Assembly: GCF_031921685.1 (NCBI RefSeq)
Contig: NZ_JAPDHU010000002.1
Location: 1,178,001 to 1,242,000 of the forward strand
Length of the DNA: 64,000 nt
Source: Terripilifer sp031921685
GTDB taxonomy: Bacteria > Pseudomonadota > Alphaproteobacteria > Rhizobiales > Beijerinckiaceae
Direction of reading: 5' to 3'
The translations under genes were made by a program, and so were the position numbers. The notes beneath the pieces were generated by a model. It was not told where the DNA came from. It searched no databases and saw only the letters and a program-made list of their open reading frames with translations. Numbering within the stretch: the stretch's first letter is position 1; each line of letters opens with the position of its first letter. Positions 1 to 8,148 of this stretch are shown here, piece by piece.

Positions 1-1
1 C

Positions 2-1228
2 TTCCGCGCTCCCGAATATCGCTCCTTCACCGTGCTCGCGATCACGCCGTCGAGCGTCGCCGATGCGTCGAAAATCTCCGATGCCGACGCGACCGCCTAT
101 TACGACCGCATTAAGGCCGAACGCTACACCACCGCCGAGACCCGCGAAGTGCAGCAGATCGTCTTCCCCGACGAGAAGGCGGCGCAGGAAGCCAGCGACA
201 AGATCAAGGCCGGCACGACCTTCGATGCGATCGCCCAGGAACGCAAACTGTCCGACAAGGACATTGCGCTCGGCACCCTGACGCAACGAGATTTCGTCGA
301 CGCGGCCGTCGGCAAGGCCGCCTATGCCCTGCCGGAAGGCGGCGTGAGCGAGCCGATCAAGGGCGATTTCGGCGCCGTGCTCGTGCGCGTCGTCAAGATC
401 AACGCCCAGGCGGTGAAGCCCTTCGCCGAAGTGGCCGAGGAAGTGAAGAACCAGCTCGCCGCCACACGCGCCCGTGACGAAGTCTCGAGCCTGCGCGACA
501 AGATCGAGGATGAACGCACCGCCGGTAAGTCGATCGGCGATGCTGCCCAGGCATTGAAGCTGAAGGCCATCACCGTCGATGCGGTTGATGCCAACGGGCG
601 CGGCCGCGACGGCCAGCCGATCACCGACATTCCCGAGCGCGATCAGGTGCTGCGCGCCGTCTTCGCTTCCGACATCGGCATGGACAACGACGTGCTGACC
701 ACCAAGGACAATGGCTATGTCTGGTTCGAGGTGAAGGCGATCGATCCGGCGCGCGAGCGCACGCTGGCCGAAGTGCGCGAACAGGTGACCAAAAGCTGGC
801 GCGAGGACGAAATCGTCCGCATCCTGCAGGAAAAAGCCGGTGAGATCGTCAAGCGCCTGCAAGGCGGCGCGAGCTTCGAAGCTGAGGCCAAGGAACTCGG
901 CGTCCCCGACGAACTCGCCAATGACGTGAAGCGCACCGGCTCGGAGAAACTGTCGCCGGCCGTGGTGGCGCGCGTCTTCTCCGTCGCCAACGGCTCAATC
1001 GCCTCGGTCGCCGATGGTCTCGATCGCGTCATCTTCAAGGTCGTTGATTCCATCACGCCGCCGCTCGATGCCGACGACGACAACATCAAGGCGGTCGAGG
1101 ACAGGCTGAAGCCGGCGCTCGCCGAAGACATCCTGGCGCAATATGTGACGCGACTGCAAAGCGACATGGGTGTTTCGATCAACGAAGCGGCCGTTCGCAT
1201 GGCGGTTGGCGGCGGCGACAACAACTAA
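2..1228 (+). CDS. ppiD: Peptidyl-prolyl cis-trans isomerase PpiD, C-terminal part
   Basis: PpiD is an inner-membrane-anchored periplasmic chaperone/isomerase that helps newly exported proteins fold. The reading frame is open from the first bases of the window, so the start, the N-terminal membrane anchor and the SurA-like N domain lie outside. About 408 residues are visible, against roughly 630 for alphaproteobacterial PpiD. A parvulin-type (PPIC) domain covers about residues 45-145, ending in the family's GGVSEPIKGDFGAVLVRV-like stretch, and a second degenerate parvulin-like segment follows around 245-350. trpE begins 11 bases after the stop, so the two are probably co-transcribed, an order often seen in Hyphomicrobiales. 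Family assignment is by motif and context. Confidence 0.85.
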   Translation, partial: FRAPEYRSFTVLAITPSSVADASKISDADATAYYDRIKAERYTTAETREVQQIVFPDEKAAQEASDKIKAGTTFDAIAQERKLSDKDIALGTLTQRDFVDAAVGKAAYALPEGGVSEPIKGDFGAVLVRVVKINAQAVKPFAEVAEEVKNQLAATRARDEVSSLRDKIEDERTAGKSIGDAAQALKLKAITVDAVDANGRGRDGQPITDIPERDQVLRAVFASDIGMDNDVLTTKDNGYVWFEVKAIDPARERTLAEVREQVTKSWREDEIVRILQEKAGEIVKRLQGGASFEAEAKELGVPDELANDVKRTGSEKLSPAVVARVFSVANGSIASVADGLDRVIFKVVDSITPPLDADDDNIKAVEDRLKPALAEDILAQYVTRLQSDMGVSINEAAVRMAVGGGDNN

Positions 1229-1239
1229 GCGGCACACTC

Positions 1240-2757
1240 ATGTCGGCGATCACCTACGAGGATTTCGCGCAGGCGTTTGGCGCCGGAAAGAGCGTTTTGG
1301 TCGCGACCACGTTGATCGCCGACCTGGAAACGCCGGTCTCGGCCTTCCTGAAGCTGACGGCTGGCCGCGACGGCAATGTCTTCCTGCTCGAATCCGTCGA
1401 AGGCGGCGCCTCGCGCGGCCGCTATTCGATGATCGGCCTCGATCCCGACATCATCTGGCGGGCGCAGGGCGATGCCTGCGAGATCAATCGCCGCGCGCTT
1501 TCCGATCGCGACCACTTCGAGCCGATGCAGCAGAAGCCGCTCGACGGCCTGCGCGCGCTGATCGCGGAATCGCAGATCGATCTGCCGGGCGACCTCCCGC
1601 CGATGGCCGCCGGCGTCTTCGGCTATCTCGGCTATGACATGGTGCGGCAGATGGAGCGGCTGGCGCCGGCCAAGCCCGATCCGATCGGCGTGCCAGACGC
1701 GGTGATGATCCGCCCTACTTTGATGGTGGTGTTCGACACGGTGCGCGACGAAATCTCCATCGTCACGCCGGTGCGCCCGCAACAGGGCGTCAACGCCCGC
1801 GCCGCCTGGGAAAGCGCGCAGACCCGGCTCGACAGCGTGGTGGCGCTGCTCGAAGGCCCCCTCACCCACGCACCGCCAGCGGCCGATCCGCATCTCCTGG
1901 CGCAGCCCGCCACCTCCAACACGCCGGAAGCGCGCTATCTCGAAATGGTCGAGCGCGCCAAGGAATATATCCGCGCCGGCGACATCTTTCAGGTGGTGCT
2001 GTCGCAACGCTTCACCGGCCCGTTCGAACTGCCGGCCTTCTCGCTCTATCGCGCGTTGCGCCGCGTCAATCCGGCGCCCTTCCTCTGCTATCTCGATTTC
2101 GGCGGCTTCCAGATCGTCTGCTCGAGTCCGGAAATCCTGGTGCGCGTGCGCGACGGCAAGGTGACCATTCGCCCGATCGCCGGCACCCGCTGGCGCGGCA
2201 AGACGCCGGCTGAGGATGAGGCTCTGGCGCAGGAACTCTTGGCCGATCCGAAGGAACGCGCCGAACATCTCATGCTGCTCGATCTCGGCCGCAACGATGT
2301 CGGCCGCGTCTCGCAGATCGGCACCGTCGAAGTCACCGACCGTTTCTTCGTCGAACGCTACAGCCATGTCATGCACATCGTGTCCAATGTCGAGGGCAAG
2401 CTCGACCCGCAGCACGACATCATCACAGCGCTCTCCGCCGGCTTCCCGGCCGGCACCGTCTCCGGTGCGCCAAAGGTGCGCGCCATGGAAATCATCGACG
2501 AGCTGGAAGTCGACAAGCGCGGCATCTATGCCGGCTGCATCGGCTATTTCGGTGCATCGGGCGAGATGGACACCTGCATCGTGCTGCGCACGGCCGTCAT
2601 CAAGGATGGCCAGATGCACGCGCAATCAGGCGCCGGCATCGTCTATGACTCGGTGGCGGCGAGCGAGCACCGCGAATGCATCAACAAGGCGCAGGCCTTG
2701 TTTCGCGCGGCGGAAGAAGCCGTGCGCTTCGCGACCAGTGCGCGGCGCGGGCAGTAG
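1240..2757 (+). CDS. trpE: Anthranilate synthase component I
   Basis: TrpE converts chorismate to anthranilate with ammonia supplied by TrpG, the first committed step of tryptophan synthesis, in the cytoplasm. The 505-residue length is normal for an unfused TrpE. An LLES motif at residues 49-52 is the usual tryptophan feedback site, and the chorismate-binding domain fills the C-terminal half, with DIFQVVLSQRF, EHLMLLDLGRND and SGAPKVRAMEIIDELE all recognisable. Only 11 bases separate it from ppiD and no leader peptide or attenuator fits there, so expression probably comes from the ppiD side. Unusually, trpG is about 2.4 kb downstream, beyond an unrelated gene pair. Confidence 0.97.
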   Translation: MSAITYEDFAQAFGAGKSVLVATTLIADLETPVSAFLKLTAGRDGNVFLLESVEGGASRGRYSMIGLDPDIIWRAQGDACEINRRALSDRDHFEPMQQKPLDGLRALIAESQIDLPGDLPPMAAGVFGYLGYDMVRQMERLAPAKPDPIGVPDAVMIRPTLMVVFDTVRDEISIVTPVRPQQGVNARAAWESAQTRLDSVVALLEGPLTHAPPAADPHLLAQPATSNTPEARYLEMVERAKEYIRAGDIFQVVLSQRFTGPFELPAFSLYRALRRVNPAPFLCYLDFGGFQIVCSSPEILVRVRDGKVTIRPIAGTRWRGKTPAEDEALAQELLADPKERAEHLMLLDLGRNDVGRVSQIGTVEVTDRFFVERYSHVMHIVSNVEGKLDPQHDIITALSAGFPAGTVSGAPKVRAMEIIDELEVDKRGIYAGCIGYFGASGEMDTCIVLRTAVIKDGQMHAQSGAGIVYDSVAASEHRECINKAQALFRAAEEAVRFATSARRGQ

Positions 2758-2818
2758 TCCTGATAAAATTTCATGAGAACCACGGACTGAACGCTGACAA
2801 ATAATAGGGGCGAAAGCT

Positions 2819-3442
2819 ATGGCTCAAAACCAGCAGGCAGCTCCCCGTGTATCCGCCCTAATAATGGCAGCATTCAACCAAAGCTATCATCTACACCAAG
2901 ATGTGCTCAAAGCTTGGATAGACATTTCATTCTCTATAGGCGGCACGTTACCAAGATCGTCTCTAACGATGACGATTCAAAGACTTGGCCGCCTTGATAC
3001 TCTTATTAGAGCGATCGAAGATGAGAGATATGAAGATCCATGGATGGCAGAGCCTCACACTTCATTAGCGGAACAGTGGATAGGTGACGCTTACGCCGTA
3101 ACTCACACTATTAAGTCAAAGAAGCTCAATCTTCAGCCAGAAGGCTTTTCGGAGCTTGCCCATGATCTCCGCATACTCCGTGTTCAACTAGAGAAGCATG
3201 AAATAGCAACCGGAGCAGCAACCAAACAACCAATCGAACTTGAGATTATTGGATCAAATGAACAAGAAATTTACGACGCCTCAGATCCAGACCGAAAGCA
3301 TGCAATCATAACCGCTCACGGACTAACCAAACGACATTCAATTTGTTGGCTTGTTATAGACGCCGCTTCTACAGAATCATCGCGCTGGATTGAACGACGC
3401 GAATTATCTGAGCGTTTCCTTCGTCTCTGGAAAAAAAATTAG
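2819..3442 (+). CDS. Hypothetical protein, AT-rich (207 aa)
   Basis: I do not recognise this family. The protein is soluble-looking, without signal peptide or membrane segment, rich in charged residues and probably mostly helical in its first 140 residues; the end (ICWLVID, then SERFLRLWKKN) is more hydrophobic. A plausible ribosome site (AGGGG) lies about 8 bases before the ATG. The base composition is clearly more AT-rich than every neighbour, with runs such as the poly-A near the stop, and codon use differs from trpE and trpG. This suggests recent acquisition. Its stop overlaps the convergent metallophosphoesterase stop by 4 bases. It may be a small cargo or defence-type gene, but nothing in the sequence proves that. 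Confidence 0.7.
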   Translation: MAQNQQAAPRVSALIMAAFNQSYHLHQDVLKAWIDISFSIGGTLPRSSLTMTIQRLGRLDTLIRAIEDERYEDPWMAEPHTSLAEQWIGDAYAVTHTIKSKKLNLQPEGFSELAHDLRILRVQLEKHEIATGAATKQPIELEIIGSNEQEIYDASDPDRKHAIITAHGLTKRHSICWLVIDAASTESSRWIERRELSERFLRLWKKN

Positions 3443-4998
3443 CCGTGCGAGACAGGCGCTTCCGACAGGGCACGCTCGACAAACACCATATCGTCGACGC
3501 GCCGGCCATATTCGTCACACGCCTCGACATCGATCCGCTGCGGCGCCAGGCCTGCACCAAAAGGCAGTCGCGCATGCCACAGGTGTTCGCAAGGCTCGGC
3601 CTTAACCCAGGAATGTTTGTCGACATGCGGATCGGCGAATAAAGCTTCGACGAAGGGATCGGCACGGCGCACTTTTGTCATTTCAACCCGCGTCGCGCCG
3701 CTCACCGCCAGCATGGTTGAACGCGGGCCACCGTCGAACAGATTGGCGAAAACATCGACATAGTCGTCCATAACGGCCGCGTGTATGCGCAACCGCTCTT
3801 CGGCCGCCGGCGCATGAAACGTCGTCGCATAATCGTTCTCGCTGACCGAAAGCCGATGATAACCGGCGGGGCAGCCATCGCAGCCCATGGCGAGCGGCGT
3901 ACCACGGAAATCGTTCGGCCCGCTCCACCACGAGCCCGAGACCGCCGCCAGCACGTGATGATGATGCGATGCGCCGGAAAATTGCGGCAGATAGCCATGC
4001 TCGGTCGTGTGCATATGGCCGGAAAAACTGACGGCATTGCGACCGTCGAGCAGGCGCAGCAGATCCAGTGCATCGGCTGTGTTGTCGCGAATGCTCGACG
4101 GGTTCCAGGCGGTGGCCAGCGGGATATGCATGCTGAAAACAACAAGCCGTTCGCGCGGCCAGTGCTGCAGAAGATTGCGCACGAAAGCGAGCTGCCGCGA
4201 CCCGATCGCGCCACGATAACCGCCCGCCGAACCATCAGGCCGCGCGCCCTCGTATTCGACATTGTCGAGCACCACAAACAGCGCCGGGCCATAGTGAAAC
4301 GCGTAATGGCTCGGCCCATATTTCTGCCGGAACGTGCGCCGCGCGCCGACTGCCGTCGTCGCGTCGTAATCGAGATCGTGATTGCCGCCAGCATTCCACC
4401 AGGTCACGCCCACCTGCCCGATGGTGCGGTTCAGACGGTCGAGCAGGCTGAGATTGTCGCCGCAGATGTCGCCGAGCGTCAGACCGAAAGCCGGCCGATG
4501 CCGTGCCGCGTCACGCACCGCGCCGTCACGGATATGATCGATGTGGCGATGGCTCTCCGGCTGGGGATCGGCAAATAGAGCGACATCGAACCGCTGCGGC
4601 TCTTCCCAGGCCCGCAGCCTGAAATCGGTGCGCCCAACTGAAGCGCTATAGGGGCGATAGTGTTGCGGCAGGCCGGTCACGGGATCGCGCGCCACCTGAT
4701 AATGCGCCGGCTTGATGACGAAGAGCGTGCCGTCGTCGGCCTCGGGCAGGACATAGCGGCCGTCCGGGTCGGTGGCGACGATATCGACGCCGTTCGAGAC
4801 CAAAACCCCAGCCAGACCCAGATTGCGATCGCCGTCGAGCACCCGCCCGCTGGCCCAATGGCCCGCGGCCGCCGCCACTTGAACCGTCCCCACTTGGGCC
4901 GGCGCCGCGCCAGACAGGGCCGATGCGCTGGCCAAGGCCGCGCTCGAAAGGAGGAGGTCGCGCCGCGTCGTCACGAAAAGTCCGGTCCGGTCGAACAT
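3439..4998 (-). CDS. Tat-exported calcineurin-like metallophosphoesterase
   Basis: A 519-residue secreted phosphoesterase. The N terminus has a Tat signal (TTRRDLLLSS followed by an Ala-rich hydrophobic stretch). Residues about 47-130 look like the beta-sandwich N domain that precedes this phosphoesterase subfamily. The catalytic core has FADPQ (142-146), GD at 176-177, GNHD at 205-208, a later FSMHIPL histidine and SGHMH, which together supply the dinuclear metal ligands. The C-terminal ~140 residues match the extra C domain of the same subfamily. The substrate could be a phosphodiester or phosphomonoester in the periplasm. It runs opposite to the trp genes and shares four bases with the preceding unknown gene. 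Confidence 0.85.
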   Translation of the reverse strand: MFDRTGLFVTTRRDLLLSSAALASASALSGAAPAQVGTVQVAAAAGHWASGRVLDGDRNLGLAGVLVSNGVDIVATDPDGRYVLPEADDGTLFVIKPAHYQVARDPVTGLPQHYRPYSASVGRTDFRLRAWEEPQRFDVALFADPQPESHRHIDHIRDGAVRDAARHRPAFGLTLGDICGDNLSLLDRLNRTIGQVGVTWWNAGGNHDLDYDATTAVGARRTFRQKYGPSHYAFHYGPALFVVLDNVEYEGARPDGSAGGYRGAIGSRQLAFVRNLLQHWPRERLVVFSMHIPLATAWNPSSIRDNTADALDLLRLLDGRNAVSFSGHMHTTEHGYLPQFSGASHHHHVLAAVSGSWWSGPNDFRGTPLAMGCDGCPAGYHRLSVSENDYATTFHAPAAEERLRIHAAVMDDYVDVFANLFDGGPRSTMLAVSGATRVEMTKVRRADPFVEALFADPHVDKHSWVKAEPCEHLWHARLPFGAGLAPQRIDVEACDEYGRRVDDMVFVERALSEAPVSHG

Positions 4999-5188
4999 GG
5001 CGGTGGCATGCGCCGATTCGCTGACAGCCGATTGACGGAGCGTTGACGGGCCAGCGACAGCCAGATCACAGGAGAATGACGGCTAAACCACCCTGCCCGC
5101 GCCAAAAAAGGCCAGATGGGCGTTTCAAACGGCCGGCTTGACCTTGCCCCTGCCAAAGTCGAAAAGAACGCCGGAAACAGGGGCCGAC

Positions 5189-5818
5189 ATGCCTTCCGTC
5201 ACGCTGATCGACAATTACGACAGTTTCACCTGGAACCTGGTGCATTACCTGGGCTCCCTCGGCGCGTCCGTGACCGTTCATCGCAACGATCAGGTCTCCG
5301 TCGCCGCCGTCATGGCGGCCCACCCCGACGCATTAGTCCTGTCACCCGGCCCCTGCACGCCGCGCGAGGCCGGCATCTGCCTCGATCTGGTGGCGGCCGC
5401 GGCTGAAACCGTGCCGTTGCTCGGCGTCTGCCTCGGCCATCAGAGCATCGGCGAAGCCTTCGGCGGCGACGTCGTGCGCGCGCCGATCCCGATCCACGGC
5501 AAGCTGTCGCAGGTCACCCATGGCGGCACCGGCCTGTTTCGCGGCATCAACGGGCCCTTCCAGGCGACGCGCTATCATTCGCTGGTGGTGCAGGCCGATA
5601 CCCTGCCCGACGTCCTCGAAGCCACCGCCTGGACCGACAATCTGATCATGGCGCTGCAACACCGCAGCCTGCCGATCCATGGTGTGCAATTTCATCCGGA
5701 GAGCATTCTCTCCGACCATGGTCATCTCATCTTGAAGAATTTTCTCGACATGGCGCACGACTGGAATGCGCGCCGCGCGGCGGGGGCCGCGACGAAACGG
5801 ACAAGCGGAGCTGCGTGA
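5189..5818 (+). CDS. trpG: Anthranilate synthase glutamine amidotransferase component
   Basis: TrpG hydrolyses glutamine and channels ammonia to TrpE. The ATG start at 5189 is chosen because LIDNYDSFTWNLVHYLG follows directly, as in the family, and a CAGGGG ribosome site precedes it; an upstream TTG at 5138 would add 17 unlikely residues. The class I amidotransferase triad is visible: Cys81 in GVCLGHQ and His/Glu in VQFHPES. The length, 209 residues, is normal. Its stop codon is immediately followed by the trpD ATG, so trpG-trpD-trpC-moaC-moeA read as one tight operon. The promoter should lie in the 190 bases shared with the divergent phosphoesterase. Confidence 0.96.
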   Translation: MPSVTLIDNYDSFTWNLVHYLGSLGASVTVHRNDQVSVAAVMAAHPDALVLSPGPCTPREAGICLDLVAAAAETVPLLGVCLGHQSIGEAFGGDVVRAPIPIHGKLSQVTHGGTGLFRGINGPFQATRYHSLVVQADTLPDVLEATAWTDNLIMALQHRSLPIHGVQFHPESILSDHGHLILKNFLDMAHDWNARRAAGAATKRTSGAA

Positions 5819-6838
5819 ATGGAGTCCTTCAAGCCGATCCTCGCCAAAGTGGCTGCGGGCGCCAGCCTGACAAGGCCGGAAGCCGAGGCTGCCTTCGACA
5901 ATCTGCTGTCGGGAGAAGTCACGCCGGCGCAGATGGGCGCATTCCTGATGGCTTTGCGCGTACGTGGCGAGACCGTCGATGAATTCACCGGCGCGACGGC
6001 AGCGATGCGCAGCAAGATGCTGCGCGTGAGCGCGCCCGAGGGCGCCATCGATATCGTCGGCACCGGCGGCGACGGCTCGGGCTCCTACAATGTTTCGACG
6101 CTGGCCTCGCTCATCGTCGCCGCCTGCGGCATACCGGTCGCCAAGCACGGCAACCGTGCGCTGTCCTCGCGCTCGGGCGCCAGCGACGTGCTCGGCGCGC
6201 TCGGCGTCGCCGTCGGCCAGAAGCCGGAGCAGATCGAAGCGTCGCTCCAGAGTGTCGGCATCGGCTTCATGATGGCCCCAAGCCACCATGCCGCCACGCG
6301 CCATGTCGCGCCCGTGCGCGTTGAACTCGGCACCCGCACGATCTTCAACATTCTCGGCCCGCTCTCCAATCCAGCCTCGGTCAAGCGGCAGCTCGTCGGC
6401 GCTTTCTCCGTCGATCTGTTGCGGCCGATGGCGGAAGTGTTGCGCAATCTCGGCTCCGACAGCGCTTGGTTCGTCCATGGCTCCGACGGTCTCGACGAAA
6501 TCACCACCACCGGCCCAACCCGCGTCGTGGCGCTTGCCAACGGCAAGATCGAGAGCTTCGACATCGCGCCAGAGGATGCCGGCCTGAAACGTGCCAATCC
6601 TGCCGATCTCAAGGGCGGCGATCCCGAACACAATGCCCAGGCGCTGCGTGACGTGCTTGACGGCAAGGCCTCGGCCTATCGCGATATCGCGCTGATGAAT
6701 GCCGCTGCCGCCCTGATCGTTGCCGGAAAAGCCAAGGAACTCAAGGAAGGCGTCGCCATTGCCAGCAAAGCCATCGCCGATGGCAGGGCGAAGGCCACGC
6801 TTGCCAAACTGATCGAAGTGACCAATCGTCCAGTATAG
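5819..6838 (+). CDS. trpD: Anthranilate phosphoribosyltransferase
   Basis: TrpD transfers the phosphoribosyl group of PRPP to anthranilate, the second step of the tryptophan pathway. The 339-residue protein has the family landmarks: GTGGDGSGSYNVST for PRPP pyrophosphate binding, KHGNRALSSRSGASDVLGALG, and an HHAATRHVAPVR segment before TIFNILGPLSNP. It starts with no gap after trpG and its TAG stop is followed within 20 bases by trpC. No attenuation structure is visible. The order trpG-D-C without trpB/A/F matches many alphaproteobacteria, where trpFBA lie elsewhere. Confidence 0.97.
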   Translation: MESFKPILAKVAAGASLTRPEAEAAFDNLLSGEVTPAQMGAFLMALRVRGETVDEFTGATAAMRSKMLRVSAPEGAIDIVGTGGDGSGSYNVSTLASLIVAACGIPVAKHGNRALSSRSGASDVLGALGVAVGQKPEQIEASLQSVGIGFMMAPSHHAATRHVAPVRVELGTRTIFNILGPLSNPASVKRQLVGAFSVDLLRPMAEVLRNLGSDSAWFVHGSDGLDEITTTGPTRVVALANGKIESFDIAPEDAGLKRANPADLKGGDPEHNAQALRDVLDGKASAYRDIALMNAAAALIVAGKAKELKEGVAIASKAIADGRAKATLAKLIEVTNRPV

Positions 6839-6858
6839 TGGGAGCAGGAAGCGCGCGA

Positions 6859-7671
6859 ATGTCCGACATTCTGCAGAAGATCGAAGCCTATAAGCGTCGC
6901 GAAATCGCCGAGGCGAAGGTCCGCATGCCGCTGCCCGCTCTGGAGCGGATCATCGAGCAGCGCTCCCCGACGCGTGGCTTCGTCCATGCGCTCGAAACCA
7001 AGATCAGCGCCGGCGATTTCGGCCTGATCGCCGAAGTGAAAAAGGCGAGCCCGTCGAAGGGGCTCATTCGCGCCGATTTCGATCCGCCGAAGCTCGCCAA
7101 GGCTTACGAGCATGGCGGCGCTGCCTGTCTCTCGGTGCTCACCGACGAACCCTCGTTCCAGGGCAAGCCTGAATTCCTCACCGCCGCGCGCGATGCGACT
7201 TTGCTACCGGCGTTGCGCAAGGATTTCCTCTACGATCCCTATCAGGTCTATGAAGCGCGCGCCTGGGGCGCCGACTGCATCTTGATCATCATGGCGGGTG
7301 TCGACGACGAAACCGCTAAGGCGCTCAACAAGGCCGCTCACGATCTGCATCTCGACGTCCTGATCGAAGTGCACAGCGAGGAAGAGCTGCGCCGTGCCCT
7401 GCCGCTGGAAACGCGCCTCATCGGCATCAACAATCGCGATCTGCACAGTTTCAAGACGACGTTGGAAGTCAGCGAGAAGCTGGCGCCCTTCGTGCCGAAG
7501 GATCGCATCATCGTCGGCGAAAGCGGCATCGGCTCGCATGAAGACTGCGTGCGCCTGAGCCAAGCCGGCATCAACGCCTTCCTCGTCGGCGAAAGCCTGA
7601 TGCGCCACGCCGACGTCAGCAAGGCCACGCACGATCTGCTGCATGGCGAACTGGTGCGTCGCCCCGCATGA
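6859..7671 (+). CDS. trpC: Indole-3-glycerol phosphate synthase
   Basis: TrpC closes the ring of the carboxyphenylamino-deoxyribulose phosphate to indole-3-glycerol phosphate. The start at 6859 gives MSDILQKIEAYKRREIAEAK, the usual beginning, with GGAGCAGGAA as ribosome site; a GTG at 6838 overlapping the trpD stop is less likely. Family motifs include IAEVKKASPSKG, LRKDFLYDPYQVYEARAWGAD, IGINNRDLHSFKT and VGESGI. The protein is 270 residues, a monofunctional TIM barrel with no fused TrpF. Its stop overlaps the moaC start by ATGA, which points to translational coupling. Confidence 0.97.
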   Translation: MSDILQKIEAYKRREIAEAKVRMPLPALERIIEQRSPTRGFVHALETKISAGDFGLIAEVKKASPSKGLIRADFDPPKLAKAYEHGGAACLSVLTDEPSFQGKPEFLTAARDATLLPALRKDFLYDPYQVYEARAWGADCILIIMAGVDDETAKALNKAAHDLHLDVLIEVHSEEELRRALPLETRLIGINNRDLHSFKTTLEVSEKLAPFVPKDRIIVGESGIGSHEDCVRLSQAGINAFLVGESLMRHADVSKATHDLLHGELVRRPA

Positions 7672-8147
7672 GCAAGCTCACCCATATCGCCGCTTCCGGC
7701 GAAGCGCATATGGTCGATGTGTCCGATAAAGACGCGACACACCGTGTCGCGGTGGCCGAAGGCCGTGTGGTGATGAAGCCGGAAACCCTGGCCCTAGTCA
7801 TCGCCGGCGATGCCAAGAAAGGCGACGTGCTCGGCACCGCGCGTATCGCGGGCATCATGGCCGCCAAGCGCACCCATGAATTGATCCCGCTCTGCCACCC
7901 CCTGAACCTCACCAGCATCAAGGTCGATCTGACGACCGACGAGAGCCTGCCGGGCGTGCGCGTACGCGCCACGGCGAAGGTCAGCGGCCAGACCGGCGTT
8001 GAAATGGAAGCGCTGACCGCCGTCAGCGTCGCCTGCCTCACGGTCTATGATATGGTGAAGGCCGTCGATCGCTTCATGCGCATCGAAGGCATCGGCATGG
8101 TCGAGAAATCCGGCGGCAAATCCGGCCATTGGAAACGCGAGGCATAA
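7668..8147 (+). CDS. moaC: Cyclic pyranopterin monophosphate synthase
   Basis: MoaC completes the first step of molybdenum cofactor synthesis, forming cyclic pyranopterin monophosphate from the MoaA product. The 159-residue length is typical, and the conserved LCHPLNLTSIKVDLT block, the GVEMEALTAVSVACLTVYDM block and the C-terminal GIGMVEKSGGKSG glycine-rich segment are present. The ATG overlaps the trpC stop. Its placement between trpC and moeA is a conserved alphaproteobacterial arrangement with no known metabolic reason beyond operon sharing. Confidence 0.97.
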   Translation: MSKLTHIAASGEAHMVDVSDKDATHRVAVAEGRVVMKPETLALVIAGDAKKGDVLGTARIAGIMAAKRTHELIPLCHPLNLTSIKVDLTTDESLPGVRVRATAKVSGQTGVEMEALTAVSVACLTVYDMVKAVDRFMRIEGIGMVEKSGGKSGHWKREA

Positions 8148-8148
8148 A

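Noticed and set aside
1225..2625. Long antisense open frame over trpE
   Set aside because: Long frames opposite GC-rich genes are common; composition and lack of any family match show it is a shadow of trpE.
5342..6631. Long minus-strand frame across trpG and trpD
   Set aside because: It overlaps two certain genes and has no domain or ribosome site.
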